Assembly: GCA_041398905.1 (NCBI GenBank)
Contig: JAWKTV010000005.1
Location: 186,001 to 250,000, forward strand
Direction of reading: 5' to 3'
Length of the DNA: 64,000 nt
From: JAWKTV01 sp041398905
Lineage (GTDB): Bacteria; Planctomycetota; Planctomycetia; Planctomycetales; Planctomycetaceae
Position numbers and translations under genes: made by a program. Positions within the stretch are counted from its first letter, which is position 1. Every line of letters starts with the position of its first letter. Below, piece after piece: positions 10,402-19,804 of the stretch. The notes under the pieces were generated by a model. That model was given only the letters and a program-made list of their open reading frames with translations, was not told where the DNA came from and made no database searches.

Positions 10402-10602
10402 TCAGCGAAGGTCCTGCAGCGAATCCCAGCCGAGGTACAGCACAATCCCGGCACTCACAAGAAACAGGATGTCCATGATCATGGTCATCCCGGAGTCCCA
10501 CCCGAAAGGGCGGCCGGTGATCACATCGACAACGGCAGCCACAGCCACCGCAGCAGCGGCGGCCATCGAGCCGTAGATCATTTTTCGGGAAGTATCCGAC
10601 AT
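10402..10602 (-). CDS. Small two-helix membrane protein
   Basis: 66 residues from the ATG at 10602 (MSDTSRKMIYGSM). Two hydrophobic helices are separated by a short polar turn (DVITGRPFGWDSG): the first is Ala/Val-rich (AAAAVAVAAVV) and the second is IMDILFLVSAGIVLYLGW. The C-terminus is LQDLR. The composition and the clear helix-turn-helix layout argue for a real gene. I do not recognise the family and the neighbours give no function. Confidence 0.6.
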   Translation of the reverse strand: MSDTSRKMIYGSMAAAAAVAVAAVVDVITGRPFGWDSGMTMIMDILFLVSAGIVLYLGWDSLQDLR

Positions 10603-10929
10603 CGGTCCTGATGTCCTGCTCGCCCTGAGACGGGTTGAAGTGCTGGGCGGAACCACGTTCAATCGGCTCGCGGATCGACGTCCGTTCGCGTCTTGAGGTT
10701 CAGTCTACGGCACTGGAAAACGGGCGCTCGTCTTCGTGTCGACGTGTCCGGCCCGCTGAATCTAGCGAAACCGGGTGACTCCGTGCCAGTATGCGGCGAA
10801 GTTTATGCCGAGAACGGACCACCTCGCCCACCGTGCCAGCCGGTGCGACCGACAGAATCTCTCGCACCGGCACAACCGACACCGCTGGCGGCCGCGCGGA
10901 CGACTCGCCGCCGAACCGTGTCCACCGGC
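10603..10929. other. Intergenic region, nothing recognised
   Basis: 327 bp between the small membrane-protein gene and the end of the VOC gene, both on the minus strand. I find no convincing gene, RNA or terminator. Confidence 0.4.
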
Positions 10930-11340
10930 TCAGGATTGCTGCACTGAATACAATTCCACCAGGTTTTGATCCGGATCGAACAGGTAGACCTGCGTCGGCC
11001 CATCCGGACGCTGCTTGGGGCCCGCGACAATCGTGAATCCCGCCTCCCGCAGACGGTCCGTTGCGGCCAGAGCGTCGTCCACCTCGAAGGCAAAGTGCCT
11101 CGTCCGGCTGATCTGGCACTGCTCCGGAACAAACACCTGGGCCGGTCCCGACTCGGGGTGTTCCAGAATCAGGTGGATCTGCGTTGTGCCTGCCTGAAAC
11201 CACAGTCCTTCGAAGCGAAACGCCGGCCTGTCGACCTGCTCCATGCCCAGCACATCGACATAGAATCGCCGACTCCGTTCGAGGTCCTTGACTACGAGCG
11301 TCACATGATCAATCCGACGGACCTGGATGGACTTGGACAT
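10930..11340 (-). CDS. VOC-superfamily (glyoxalase/dioxygenase-like) protein
   Basis: 136 residues from the ATG at 11340. The pattern IDHVTLVVKDLERSRRFYVDVLGM is the classic opening of a vicinal-oxygen-chelate domain, and HFAFEVDD...YLFDPDQNLVELYS is its second half. Metal ligands are likely His12 of the first beta strand, the His of RHFAFEVDD and the Glu of NLVELYS. Such proteins include glyoxalase I, fosfomycin-resistance enzymes and extradiol dioxygenases, and the substrate cannot be told from this sequence. It lies downstream of fbp on the same strand with an 88-bp gap. Confidence 0.85.
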   Translation of the reverse strand: MSKSIQVRRIDHVTLVVKDLERSRRFYVDVLGMEQVDRPAFRFEGLWFQAGTTQIHLILEHPESGPAQVFVPEQCQISRTRHFAFEVDDALAATDRLREAGFTIVAGPKQRPDGPTQVYLFDPDQNLVELYSVQQS

Positions 11341-11428
11341 GGCGAGGCCTGCTGAGTGACGGCCTCGGAGCGAGGCTCTGTTTGTGAGAGGAACGCCGTT
11401 GGATCGCAACCGCTTCTGGCCGGGCGTA

Positions 11429-12432
11429 CTAAGGTTGGCGTCGACTATCGACAAACCGTTCGAAGTCGGTCACCTCCATACGGCTGCCGACGACCAGCGG
11501 TGTTCGCTGATGAATGCTCTCCGGCTGGATATCGAGAATTCGGCGGGTGCCGTCGATCGCCGTGCCCCCCGCCTGCTCCACCAGAAAGGCGACGGGGTTC
11601 GCCTCGTACATTAACCGCAGTTTGCCATGCGGGTTGGAGTCCGTCGGGGGGTACAGGAACACGCCCCCTTGAGCAACGTGCGATGAACGTCCGCGACCAT
11701 CGAGCCGATGTAGCGAGACGCGTACTTGTGCCCCAGCACGCCGCTCCGCAAACGATCGATGTATTCACGGTAACGCGGCGGGAAGGAGTCGCGGTAAGCC
11801 TCGTTGACGGAGTAATACGGCCCGCGATCGGGCATACGGATGTGCTCGTGGCTGAGGATGAACGCGCCGACGGAAGGATCGAGCGTGAAGCCATGCACCC
11901 CGTTGCCGACGCTGTACACCAGAATCGTCGAAGACCCGTAGACGACATAGCCGGCCGCGATCTGTTTGCTGCCCGGCTGCAGCAGCCATTTCTCCGGGTC
12001 GTCCAGCCCCACTCCCTCGGGTCGCCGCAGGATGGAAAACGTCGTGCCCACGCTCACGTTGACGTCGATGTTGCTCGACCCATCGAGCGGGTCGAACACG
12101 ACCGCATAGTTGGCGTTCTCCGACCCCCTGTGTACCACCATCGGCTGTTCATTCTCTTCCGAGGCGAGCACGCCGATGCTTTCCCGCACACTCAGGCAGT
12201 GGGCCAGCACTTCGTTGGAGTACACGTCCAGCTTCTGCTGCACCTCTCCCTGCACATTCACGTCGCCTTGCGAACCGAGGATCCCCGTCAGACCGGCCCG
12301 TCGGACCTGGGCCTGAATCAGCTTGGTCGCCATCGTGATGCCCGAGAGCAACCATGAAAACTCTCCCGAGGCACCTGGAAACCGCTTCTGGTCCTGCAGA
12401 ATGTGCTGCTGCACAGTGATGATCGACTTCAT
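11429..12432 (-). CDS. fbp: Fructose-1,6-bisphosphatase class I, frameshifted
   Basis: Hydrolyses fructose-1,6-bisphosphate to fructose-6-phosphate in gluconeogenesis. The ATG at 12432 starts MKSIITVQQHILQDQ. The metal/substrate motif VFDPLDGSSNIDVN and SVGTTFSILRR are intact. Translation in the first frame derails after DVHRTLLKG, while the adjacent frame continues VFLYPPTDSNPHGKLRLMYEANPVAFLVEQAGG, the normal C-terminal substrate-binding region. One missing G in the run at 11664-11668 (five where six restore the frame) explains it, and 1,004 nt (3n+2) agrees. The repaired protein is about 334 residues, usual for the family. With PPi-phosphofructokinase at 19.8 kb it outlines the Fru-6-P/Fru-1,6-P2 step. 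Confidence 0.93.
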
Positions 12433-12611
12433 TGTCCACTCATTGAGGCTTGTGTCGGATCGTCGCGGTCAACACGCAGGCTGCACGGGAAACGCGGCGG
12501 ATGGCACGGAAGAAAGGCGGCTGTCAGGATGTGCATTCGAGCGGTGTTCCGTCCGTCGGCAACGACCACTGAGCCAGTTTGCGTGACCGGGTAATGCAGT
12601 CCTGCTGTCAA

Positions 12612-14585
12612 TCAGCTTGACCGCTGCTGCCGGGAAAATGAACTGAAGTGCACATATTCCCAATGCCGGTACGGCTCGTTGGACCGAACCAGTTCCTCGT
12701 GCGGCCCTTGCGCGATGACTGTCCCATCGCCAAGGAACGCGATCTGCTGGCAGCTGCGAATCGTCGAGAGCCGCGTCGGCAGCAGAATCGCCGTTCGCCC
12801 CTTCAGCACTCGCTGATAGGCATCGTCAATCAACGCCTTGTCGTCTTCGTGGAGTCGCGTTGTCGGCTCCTCAATGATCAGCACCGCTGGATTGCGGAGC
12901 ACCGCGCGGGCCAGGCCGATGCGGAACGCCAGACCGACCGGAATCGATTCGCCATGCTCGCCGATCTGCGTCTCGTAGCCGTTGGGCAGCGCGGCGATCG
13001 CCTTGTGAGCGTGCGCGGTCTTGCAGGCTTCGGTCACATCCTGCAGCGTGTACTTCGACTCGCCACAAGAAAGATTCTCGAAGACCGTCCCGGTGAAAAA
13101 CGGATCACTGGCCCCCACATACACCGCCTCCGCACGCAGCGATTCCAGCGTCGCCCAGGCGATGTCTTCGCTATCGAACAGAACTCGCCCCGAATGCGGT
13201 TCAATGAAACGTGGCAACAGATACGCCACAGCCCGCGCAACCAGTGGATCGTCCGAGACCAGCGCCAGGCGGGTGCCCGCCGTGATCCGCAGGTCGAGCC
13301 GGTCGAGCAGCGTTCGTTCGTTGTAGCGGTAGCTCACCGACTCGAAGATGATGCTGCTGGAGACCGGGTTCAGAAACTTGGCGCCGACCGCCTGGCTGAC
13401 CTCGGGAGCCTCGGCAAGGTAACGGTAAACCCGATCGGCCGCGATCTCACAGTCGCGGCGAGTCCGCCAGATGTCCCACAACCGCACTCCCGCCAGCCCG
13501 AAGAGAAACAACGCCGATGCCATCGTCCAGACCAGCCCGGCCGACAACGGCTGCAGGTCCGTCAAAGTGCGGGCGACCAGCAGGAACACGACCGCCGCGC
13601 TAAACACCAGCACCAGCATCCGCGACGAACGCAGTGACCAGGTCTCGCCCAGCCAGCCACGCAGCACCTCGTCGGAGTAACGTTCCAGACGCGACTGAAA
13701 CTGTCGATGCTCGAACTCCTCCATGTTGTAGGCCCGCGCCAGGCGTGTCTTCCGCAAAGCGTCGGCCAGTGGTCGCAATTCCGCGTCAGCCTCCGCCTCC
13801 GCCAGACGGCGAATCTCGCGGCGACGCTGCTGCTCCGTCGCCAGCAGATAGGCGATCGCCGCCAGGGGGACCAGACACTGCAGCGCCAGACGCCAGTCGA
13901 TCACGAGCATCGGCACCAGCATCAACACCGCGACCGCCACTTCCACGAGTGCCTTGCTGAGATACGACGACAGCCCGTCGCGCACGCGCGATACGGTGTT
14001 CGTGAACAAGTCGATCGACATCTCCTGCTGAACATGGCCTTCGAGGTCGCTCGGCCCCAGCCGCATCGCCTGACGATGGATCGAGCGTCTGAGTCCCAGC
14101 GCCACCTCGGTCGCGATGCGAGCCGCCACCATCCGCACATGCGACAGAGCGAACAACCGCACCAGGAGCACGCACAGCAGGCAGGTCAACAGGGTCAGCA
14201 GCGCGGCCACACTCGTTTGTAGCGTGCTGACGGTCTGCCACACTCGCAGCAGTCCGTTGCCCCATGCGGTTTCGCGATACTGCCACGCGGTCGGCAACAG
14301 TCCGGTGCCGCGCAGCGTGACCGGCCGATTGGGATCACCAGACTCCGCATACCGCGTCTGGGCCACGACGCGATTGAATGCTTCAGCCTCGCTGGGACTG
14401 ACGGTGATCGATCCGCGATGATCGACCAGCCCGATGATCGTCCCGCCCAGCAGGATCGCGACCGCCAGACAAACGGCCGCGACGATCGACCAGAAGAGCA
14501 CCGACAATCCCCGCCGCTCCCGCCAGCGTCGCAGGGAAACAGATGTCGGAAGGTGCTGCGTGGCGGAGGTGCGTTCACCGGTCAC
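12612..14585 (-). CDS. ABC exporter-type protein with degenerate nucleotide-binding domain
   Basis: 657 residues, GTG start at 14585. The layout is that of a fused ABC exporter half-transporter: transmembrane helices at about 28-53, 123-150, 212-250 and 325-370, then a nucleotide-binding domain at about 410-645. The membrane domain and ABC fold are recognisable, but every catalytic motif is changed. The Walker A position reads VSDDPLVAR (443-451) instead of GxxGxGKS. The Q-loop region reads GASDPFF. The signature reads IPVGLAFRIGLARA in place of LSGGQ. Walker B reads LIIEEPT with Asp to Glu. The H-loop reads LPTRLSTI, where His is Thr. The frame is open throughout, so this is not an indel effect. 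It may need an active partner or act without ATPase. It lies downstream of an ABC-2 permease on the same strand. Confidence 0.85.
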   Translation of the reverse strand: MTGERTSATQHLPTSVSLRRWRERRGLSVLFWSIVAAVCLAVAILLGGTIIGLVDHRGSITVSPSEAEAFNRVVAQTRYAESGDPNRPVTLRGTGLLPTAWQYRETAWGNGLLRVWQTVSTLQTSVAALLTLLTCLLCVLLVRLFALSHVRMVAARIATEVALGLRRSIHRQAMRLGPSDLEGHVQQEMSIDLFTNTVSRVRDGLSSYLSKALVEVAVAVLMLVPMLVIDWRLALQCLVPLAAIAYLLATEQQRRREIRRLAEAEADAELRPLADALRKTRLARAYNMEEFEHRQFQSRLERYSDEVLRGWLGETWSLRSSRMLVLVFSAAVVFLLVARTLTDLQPLSAGLVWTMASALFLFGLAGVRLWDIWRTRRDCEIAADRVYRYLAEAPEVSQAVGAKFLNPVSSSIIFESVSYRYNERTLLDRLDLRITAGTRLALVSDDPLVARAVAYLLPRFIEPHSGRVLFDSEDIAWATLESLRAEAVYVGASDPFFTGTVFENLSCGESKYTLQDVTEACKTAHAHKAIAALPNGYETQIGEHGESIPVGLAFRIGLARAVLRNPAVLIIEEPTTRLHEDDKALIDDAYQRVLKGRTAILLPTRLSTIRSCQQIAFLGDGTVIAQGPHEELVRSNEPYRHWEYVHFSSFSRQQRSS

Positions 14586-14719
14586 CGCGGAGTTGGTTGC
14601 CGCCGGTCAATGGAAAGTCCCGCGCGCCCTGCGCGCCATCCGATTGCCCGCTCCTGTCGGCATCGTCAACGGCGTCACCGCCGGCGCCCACAGGCAATCC
14701 GCGGTGACGCACCTTCGTT

Positions 14720-15682
14720 CTACGCAAGATCACGGTCTTCAAACAGGATGAAACCGAGCAGAATCGCCGCAGTGATATAACACGTCGAGTACAAGGCGGA
14801 GTAACCGATGTATTCGGCCGGAATCGCCCGCCCCGTCGCGATCGCCGCGTCCATGTTGAATGACTCCAGCGTCGGCAGCACCGTCGAGAGCAGCCTCGCC
14901 ACGAATACCACAAACACCTGATCCTTGAGCGCCGACTGCACCAGCACCGTCGTCAGGTGACCGACGACAAAAATCGTTAGACACGTCACCACGTTCACAA
15001 GCATCGGCACACGGGTCGATATCGCCACACTGATCGCCGTCACGACCGCGATCTCCATGAAAATCAGCGTTAGCCCGGGAATCGTGCGGGTCGCCATGTC
15101 CCACCGCTGCGGCACCGCAGTCGGCACTTCAAACGGCAGCCAGCTCACCGATGTCCACTCGACGAAATCGAGTCGTCCGGAACTTGACTCTCGCGCGTCG
15201 TAGCCCGTCTTCTCGTAAGTGAAGAAGTACAACAGAACGCCACTGACGACCACGAGCAGCAGCAGCGTCTGCAGGATGCCGAGGTACTTGCCAAGTACAA
15301 ATTGTCGACGATTGACCGGCTTTGAGAGCAGTGTCATCGCGGTTTTCCCCTCGATCTCGTCTGCGACGCTGGTGCTCGCCAGCCACACTCCCAGCGTCAA
15401 GCCGCTGAGCAGGATCGTGGCGAGGGAGCACTCGATGTAGAACTTCGTCTCCTCTTTCCCCGCGAAGAAAGGGATGTACTTCAACGCGATCAGAAACAGG
15501 GCCGTCACGCCAATCGTCAGCAGGAACGCGGGCTGGCGAACCGCCTCCTTCACGGTACCGCGAGCGACCGCTCCGGCGCGTGTGAACGAGTTGGCCAGCA
15601 GCAAGCCGCCGACGAGCAGTGCCAACAGGATTCCAATCATCGGAAACGGCGACGACGCCGCCGCGAACAGTGGCTGCAGCAT
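14720..15682 (-). CDS. ABC-2 type transporter permease (NosY-like)
   Basis: 320 residues, start MLQPLFAAASSPFPMIGILLALLVGG with GAGGACC just upstream. About six hydrophobic helices are visible. The segment ADEIEGKTAMTLLSKPVNRRQFVLGKYLG between helices is the typical ABC-2/NosY motif (...E...T...L..P.sR..f..GK.lg). It should form the membrane channel of an ABC exporter. The next gene downstream (135 bp) encodes a different ABC-exporter protein with a dead ATPase domain, and no ordinary stand-alone ATPase gene is visible nearby. The substrate is unknown. Confidence 0.85.
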   Translation of the reverse strand: MLQPLFAAASSPFPMIGILLALLVGGLLLANSFTRAGAVARGTVKEAVRQPAFLLTIGVTALFLIALKYIPFFAGKEETKFYIECSLATILLSGLTLGVWLASTSVADEIEGKTAMTLLSKPVNRRQFVLGKYLGILQTLLLLVVVSGVLLYFFTYEKTGYDARESSSGRLDFVEWTSVSWLPFEVPTAVPQRWDMATRTIPGLTLIFMEIAVVTAISVAISTRVPMLVNVVTCLTIFVVGHLTTVLVQSALKDQVFVVFVARLLSTVLPTLESFNMDAAIATGRAIPAEYIGYSALYSTCYITAAILLGFILFEDRDLA

Positions 15683-15988
15683 TTGGTCCTCACTCCGCCA
15701 ACTAGTACAGGGAAAAACGACAACAAGAAATGATCACATCCGCTCCCCCGGTGCTCACGCAGCGATAAACGGTGCCGCGTCGCAATCGAGGCCTGCTGCC
15801 ACTGTATCGCCCCACCCGACTGCTGAAAACCATGTCCCGCCCCGACACGGCCAAATGGAAGTCAGGCCGGCCAGCCTGGTTCTGGTGGTTGCGAGCGAAT
15901 CGGTCTGCGAAGCTGGCGAACCGCGGGGATTTGGGTCTGGCCCTCGGTCGCAGGTCGACAATCTGCTTCAGGCCGTGGTCGCAGCCGC
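15683..15988. other. Intergenic region, nothing recognised
   Basis: 306 bp between the permease start and the end of the metallopeptidase gene, both on the minus strand. It contains an AT-rich spot near 15710-15735 that could hold the permease promoter. No gene or RNA is supported. Confidence 0.35.
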
Positions 15989-16928
15989 CTACTCGGGCGC
16001 GGGGACTCCCAACAGATTCGCCACGTCGCGCGGGACGAACTTCAAGTCGTCGGCGCAGCTCGAATGCCAGGCTTGCAGGAGTGCTTCAATCGTGTTCGAG
16101 TCCGGCGGAGAGCTGCGCAGATGCAGGAACGCACGCAGGTAGTCTGGATCGGAATTCGCCTTCGCAGCGATGTGACTGGCGACGACCCGATTCTTGTCAC
16201 GATCGTAGGGTTCATCATCGAGGAAGCGTCGATGTGTCGCATACCAGGCTGCGAAGTCGCTCGGCCGCAGTACCTTGGACCGAACATCCGCGGCATACTC
16301 CGCCAGACGCTCCGCATAGCTCGACCAGTTGCTGTAGGGAGGATCCGTCTTCCACTCCAGGGCCATGCGCTCGAGCGTCCAGATCGACACCGCCTCGCAG
16401 AATGCCTCCTCGAACCAGTGCTGCGGCGCGTCTTCGTTGATCGCACGGCAGAGCACGTGGCCCAACTCGTGCGAGCTGATATGACAACTGTGCCCACAGT
16501 CGATCACTCGTGTTGAGCAGAACGATGTACTCGTTTCCCGGCCCGCGGTGTGACAGCGCGGCCCGTGTTCTGAGCGGAGAACGATGATCGTCGGACTGTC
16601 CTGCGGAGGGATCGCTGAGAAAACCGTGTTGGCGACCGACGCGACGACAGCCGCGACATCCTCTGGCTGACTCTCGCCCCAATCACGTTGACCGACGATG
16701 AGGTTCGCAACCACTCGATCACCTTGAGTGACCGCCATGTGTCGGCCGTCCCTGGCGTCGTGGATGTAGTGGAGTACTGACATCGCCCCGAGCAGCTCTC
16801 GATTCCTGGCTTCGAGCTGCGACGCGACGCTCCAACTCATCGACACGCTCAGCCAACCCGCCATCGGCCTGGGCCGACGCATTGTCAGCAAGGCCGAGAA
16901 CCAGCAGCAGGAGAATTAGAGTTCGCAC
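15989..16928 (-). CDS. Secreted HELGH metallopeptidase-like protein, frameshifted
   Basis: A GTG at 16928 starts a signal peptide (LILLLLVLGLADNASAQA) and a short coiled coil (LAERVDELERRVA). The frame then shifts near 16815-16835 and continues as LEARNRELLGAMSVLHYIHDARDG. Removing one base restores a continuous protein of about 312 residues, and 940 nt (3n+1) agrees. Downstream, SSHELGHVL carries the HExxH zinc motif, followed by HWFEEAFCEAVSIW, where a Glu could be the third ligand as in gluzincins. The rest is not recognised. It is likely a periplasmic or secreted zinc peptidase. The substrate is unknown. Confidence 0.7.
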
Positions 16929-17264
16929 AAGATGTCCTGTGAGAGGCGTCGTTCACCCGCTGACGAGGACGGATCGTCCGGGCGGAGTCCGAGTGTACCG
17001 GGAGTCGCAACGGCCGAGCCCCCGCCAGAAGCGCGGCCCTTGGGGCCAGACGACGAGCTGCTCACCAATTCCGGCGTTCCCGGAACATGCTGAAGCACCC
17101 CAAATGCGACCAGCTCCCGGCGACGGAAGCTGGTCAGTTGGGTCCGCGCTGTCGAGTTGGCGACGTGATCGGCACCGTCATCCTGCAATCGCGCCATCGG
17201 GGTCCAATCCAAAGGACTCTGGTTGTCTGCAAGTTGTTGAAACAGCGACTCGCAGACGCTGTCA
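16929..17264. other. Intergenic region, nothing recognised
   Basis: 336 bp between the end of nuoD and the metallopeptidase start, all minus-strand context. No gene, RNA, hairpin with T-run or repeat is evident. Confidence 0.4.
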
Positions 17265-18512
17265 TCACCGATCGATCTCGCCCATCACGATGTCCAGCGA
17301 ACCCACGATTGCTGGTACGTCGGCCAGCAGCACGCCGGCGCAGAGGGGGGCGGTTACGGAGAGGTTGCAGAAACAACTACTTTTAGCGCGGGCTCGCAGC
17401 GGCTCCGCCTGCCCATCGCCGACGATGTAGAAGCCCATCTGCCCGCGGGGGGCTTCGGTCTCCAGGTAGCATTCGTCGGCCGGCAGCTTCGTCGCCATCT
17501 TGAACGGAACACGGTACTCGCCCTTGGTGTTCGGGTATCGCTCCAGCCCCTGACGCACCAGCTTGATCGCTTCGACCACCTCGAGCATCCGCACGAAGAA
17601 CCGGCACCAGTTGTCACCCAACTCCACCTGAGGTGGCACGGTGTGACCGGAGAACGGAGCGACGATGACATTGAAGTCGTAGCCCGCATACATGCGGGTG
17701 TAGATCGGCTCACCGTCGCGGCGGAGGTCGAAGTCGACGCCGCTCCCACGCAGCACCGGGCCGGTACAACCGTAGCTCACCGCCATCTCACCGGACATCA
17801 CCCCCAGCCCGGCGGTCCGGTTGATGAAGATCGAATTGCGGGTCAACAGTGTGTGGTATTCGCGAATGCGCTCTTCCAGCCAATCGAGGAAGACCAGCAC
17901 CGCATCGCTCCAGGAAATCTTCTGGTCCATCGGTCGACCGGTGAGGGCGGCCAACCCCGGCGGGATGGTGATCATCTTCGGCAGGTCGTGCGTTGCCCCG
18001 CCGATGGTGATGTAGCTGTAGGTCAACCGCGCACCGCAGACTTCCTCGAACAGGTCGAGAATGATCTCGCGCTCGCGGAAGGCGTACAGGAACGGGCTGA
18101 ACGAACCGAGGTCGAGACCGTACGCACCCATGCCCACCAGGTGGCTGGCGATGCGACCCAACTCCGCGATGATCAGCCGCAGCGTCATCGCCTTCTCGGG
18201 AACTTCCATACCGAGCAGCTTCTCGTAGACGAGCGCCTGCCCGAGGTTCATGTTCATCGCCGCGAGATAGTCCATCCGGTCCGTGTACGGGATCCACTGT
18301 GGACCGGTCAGGTTCTCGCCGATCTTCTCGGCACAGCGGTGCAGGTACCCGATGTGCGGCGTCACCTCATGGACGACTTCGCCGTCGGTCTTCAGCAGCA
18401 GGCGGAGCACGCCGTGCGTTGATGGGTGCTGCGGACCCATGTTGATCAGCATTTCGTCCGTACGGACGTCGAACTCGATGATCCGGGGGTCCTGCAGTTC
18501 TGCGGTCGCCAT
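17265..18512 (-). CDS. nuoD: NADH-quinone oxidoreductase subunit D
   Basis: 415 residues, full length for the 49-kDa subunit of complex I, which lies at the quinone site at the junction of the peripheral and membrane arms. The start MATAELQDPRIIEFDVRTDEMLINMGPQHPSTHG contains the invariant GPQHPSTHG loop. GYLHRCAEKIGEN, TGPQWIPYTDRMDYLAA and the C-terminal RARAKSSCFCNLS...VGSLDIVMGEIDR are all standard. No other nuo gene lies beside it, so the complex I genes are split in this genome or other subunits lie elsewhere. Confidence 0.97.
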   Translation of the reverse strand: MATAELQDPRIIEFDVRTDEMLINMGPQHPSTHGVLRLLLKTDGEVVHEVTPHIGYLHRCAEKIGENLTGPQWIPYTDRMDYLAAMNMNLGQALVYEKLLGMEVPEKAMTLRLIIAELGRIASHLVGMGAYGLDLGSFSPFLYAFREREIILDLFEEVCGARLTYSYITIGGATHDLPKMITIPPGLAALTGRPMDQKISWSDAVLVFLDWLEERIREYHTLLTRNSIFINRTAGLGVMSGEMAVSYGCTGPVLRGSGVDFDLRRDGEPIYTRMYAGYDFNVIVAPFSGHTVPPQVELGDNWCRFFVRMLEVVEAIKLVRQGLERYPNTKGEYRVPFKMATKLPADECYLETEAPRGQMGFYIVGDGQAEPLRARAKSSCFCNLSVTAPLCAGVLLADVPAIVGSLDIVMGEIDR

Positions 18513-18915
18513 GAGTCAATCGGTCGTAAGGTGTGCGAAACGCGCCAGTGCGGCGGAGCCTGCCGCCGCTGACACGCAAGCGATGCAAAGGATGTCGTCT
18601 CACAAGGTTGCAGACAGCCGCGACGGATCGCCGCGCGGCGCGCAACCCTGCGCAACTCCTGAATAACAACCCCGGGCGAGACTGTCCAACGACCGACCTT
18701 GACCGGTGGTTGGTTTCCCTTTTCGGGGAGGGCCGAGAGGTCGCGTCACCGTGCGCCAAGGTCGCCCCGTGCGCCGATTGCCCAGCGTGTCGGGCGGAGC
18801 AGCGGGGCATCGCCAACACCGCGGCGATCGCGCGGTGGCATGCGGTGTGGCGAGGTCGCGATCTCTCTGACTGATGTGTCGACGTCGTGTCAGCGGCGAA
18901 GCCTGGTACGACGCA
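18513..18915. other. Intergenic region upstream of nuoD
   Basis: 403 bp between the nuoD start and the bacterioferritin stop, both on the minus strand. It should hold the nuoD promoter. No reliable promoter elements or further genes can be named. Confidence 0.4.
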
Positions 18916-19404
18916 TCAATCGGATTCTTCGGGAGCATCGCCCATCTGCGAGAGCATGTAGTTCTGCAGACCCAGCTTCTCGATCAGATCGAGCTGCGCC
19001 TCGATCCAGTCGATGCTCTCTTCGGATTCACGAATAATCCGCACCATGATCTCGCGGCTCGCTGCGTCGCGCTCTTCGTTGCAGAGGGCGGCTCCTTCGT
19101 TGTAGGTCTTGCTGGCTTGCAGCTCGACGGCGAGATCGTACTCCAGTTGCTCCTTGATATTCGTGCCCGCCCGAATGACGTCGTATCGCGCGATCTCGGG
19201 GACGCCATCCAGCAGCAGGATGCGATCGATCAGTAGTTCGGCGTGCTTCATCTCCTCGATCGATTCGTGGTAATGGTGCTTCGCCAGCTTGTGAAGCCCC
19301 CAGTTCGCACACATCTTGGCCTGGATGAAGTACTGATTGATCGCCGTCAACTCGATCGTGAGGCCGGCGTTCAAGGCGTCGATGACCTTCTGACTCCCCT
19401 TCAT
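18916..19404 (-). CDS. bfr: Bacterioferritin with altered ferroxidase ligands
   Basis: 162 residues. The ATG at 19404 has GGAAGA upstream. MKGSQKVIDALNAGLTIELTAINQYF gives the first ferroxidase Glu, and HESIEEMKHAELLIDRIL gives the next Glu/His ligands plus the methionine that binds heme between subunits. The C-terminal helix reads IRESEESIDWIE where E. coli-type Bfr has RDEEGHIDWLE. By this alignment the fourth-helix Glu127 and His130 ligands are both Ser. The protein should still assemble as a heme-binding cage, but the di-iron site looks incomplete. It is divergent from pfp. It acts in cytoplasmic iron storage. Confidence 0.92.
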   Translation of the reverse strand: MKGSQKVIDALNAGLTIELTAINQYFIQAKMCANWGLHKLAKHHYHESIEEMKHAELLIDRILLLDGVPEIARYDVIRAGTNIKEQLEYDLAVELQASKTYNEGAALCNEERDAASREIMVRIIRESEESIDWIEAQLDLIEKLGLQNYMLSQMGDAPEESD

Positions 19405-19804
19405 GGCTGATTCTTCCGTAGATATTGGGATGATTTGCTGACAGGCGGATGGCCAGCTCGATTTCACGGAGTGTAGATTGCCCGCCTCGAGTCCCGCCAC
19501 CGGTTCGGGCCGGCGACTTCCATCTTTGCGCGAATTGACACTCGGTCCCGGGTTGAGAATCGTTCTCACGTCCGCCCATGCGACGACCGCCATGCCGGCG
19601 CGGGGCGATCAATGGTGATGCGCGGTGGACCCGGCACGTTGCGCGGCTCGTCCGAAGTCTCGAGCGGCAATCCGCCACGAATGCTCTCTCGAAATCGCCG
19701 CCTCGCGCCGATATTATCCGTCCGCAGTCACGGCGCTGGCTCGCGCGCACGACGCCGCGGCGATTACCACACAGACGTTTGCCGAACAGTTCGACAGGTT
19801 CAAC
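19405..19804. other. Divergent promoter region bfr/pfp
   Basis: 400 bp between oppositely oriented bfr and pfp starts. An ATATTGGGATGATTTGCT-like AT-richer stretch lies about 20-35 bp before bfr (19420-19440). I do not see a clear Fur-box palindrome. Confidence 0.4.

Noticed and set aside
10196..10576. Open frame through the 18-bp tandem repeat (MGAAEK, MGPAGK, MVPAEN)
   Set aside because: The in-frame repeat alone makes it look coding; the remainder is arginine/proline-rich and overlaps a better minus-strand gene.
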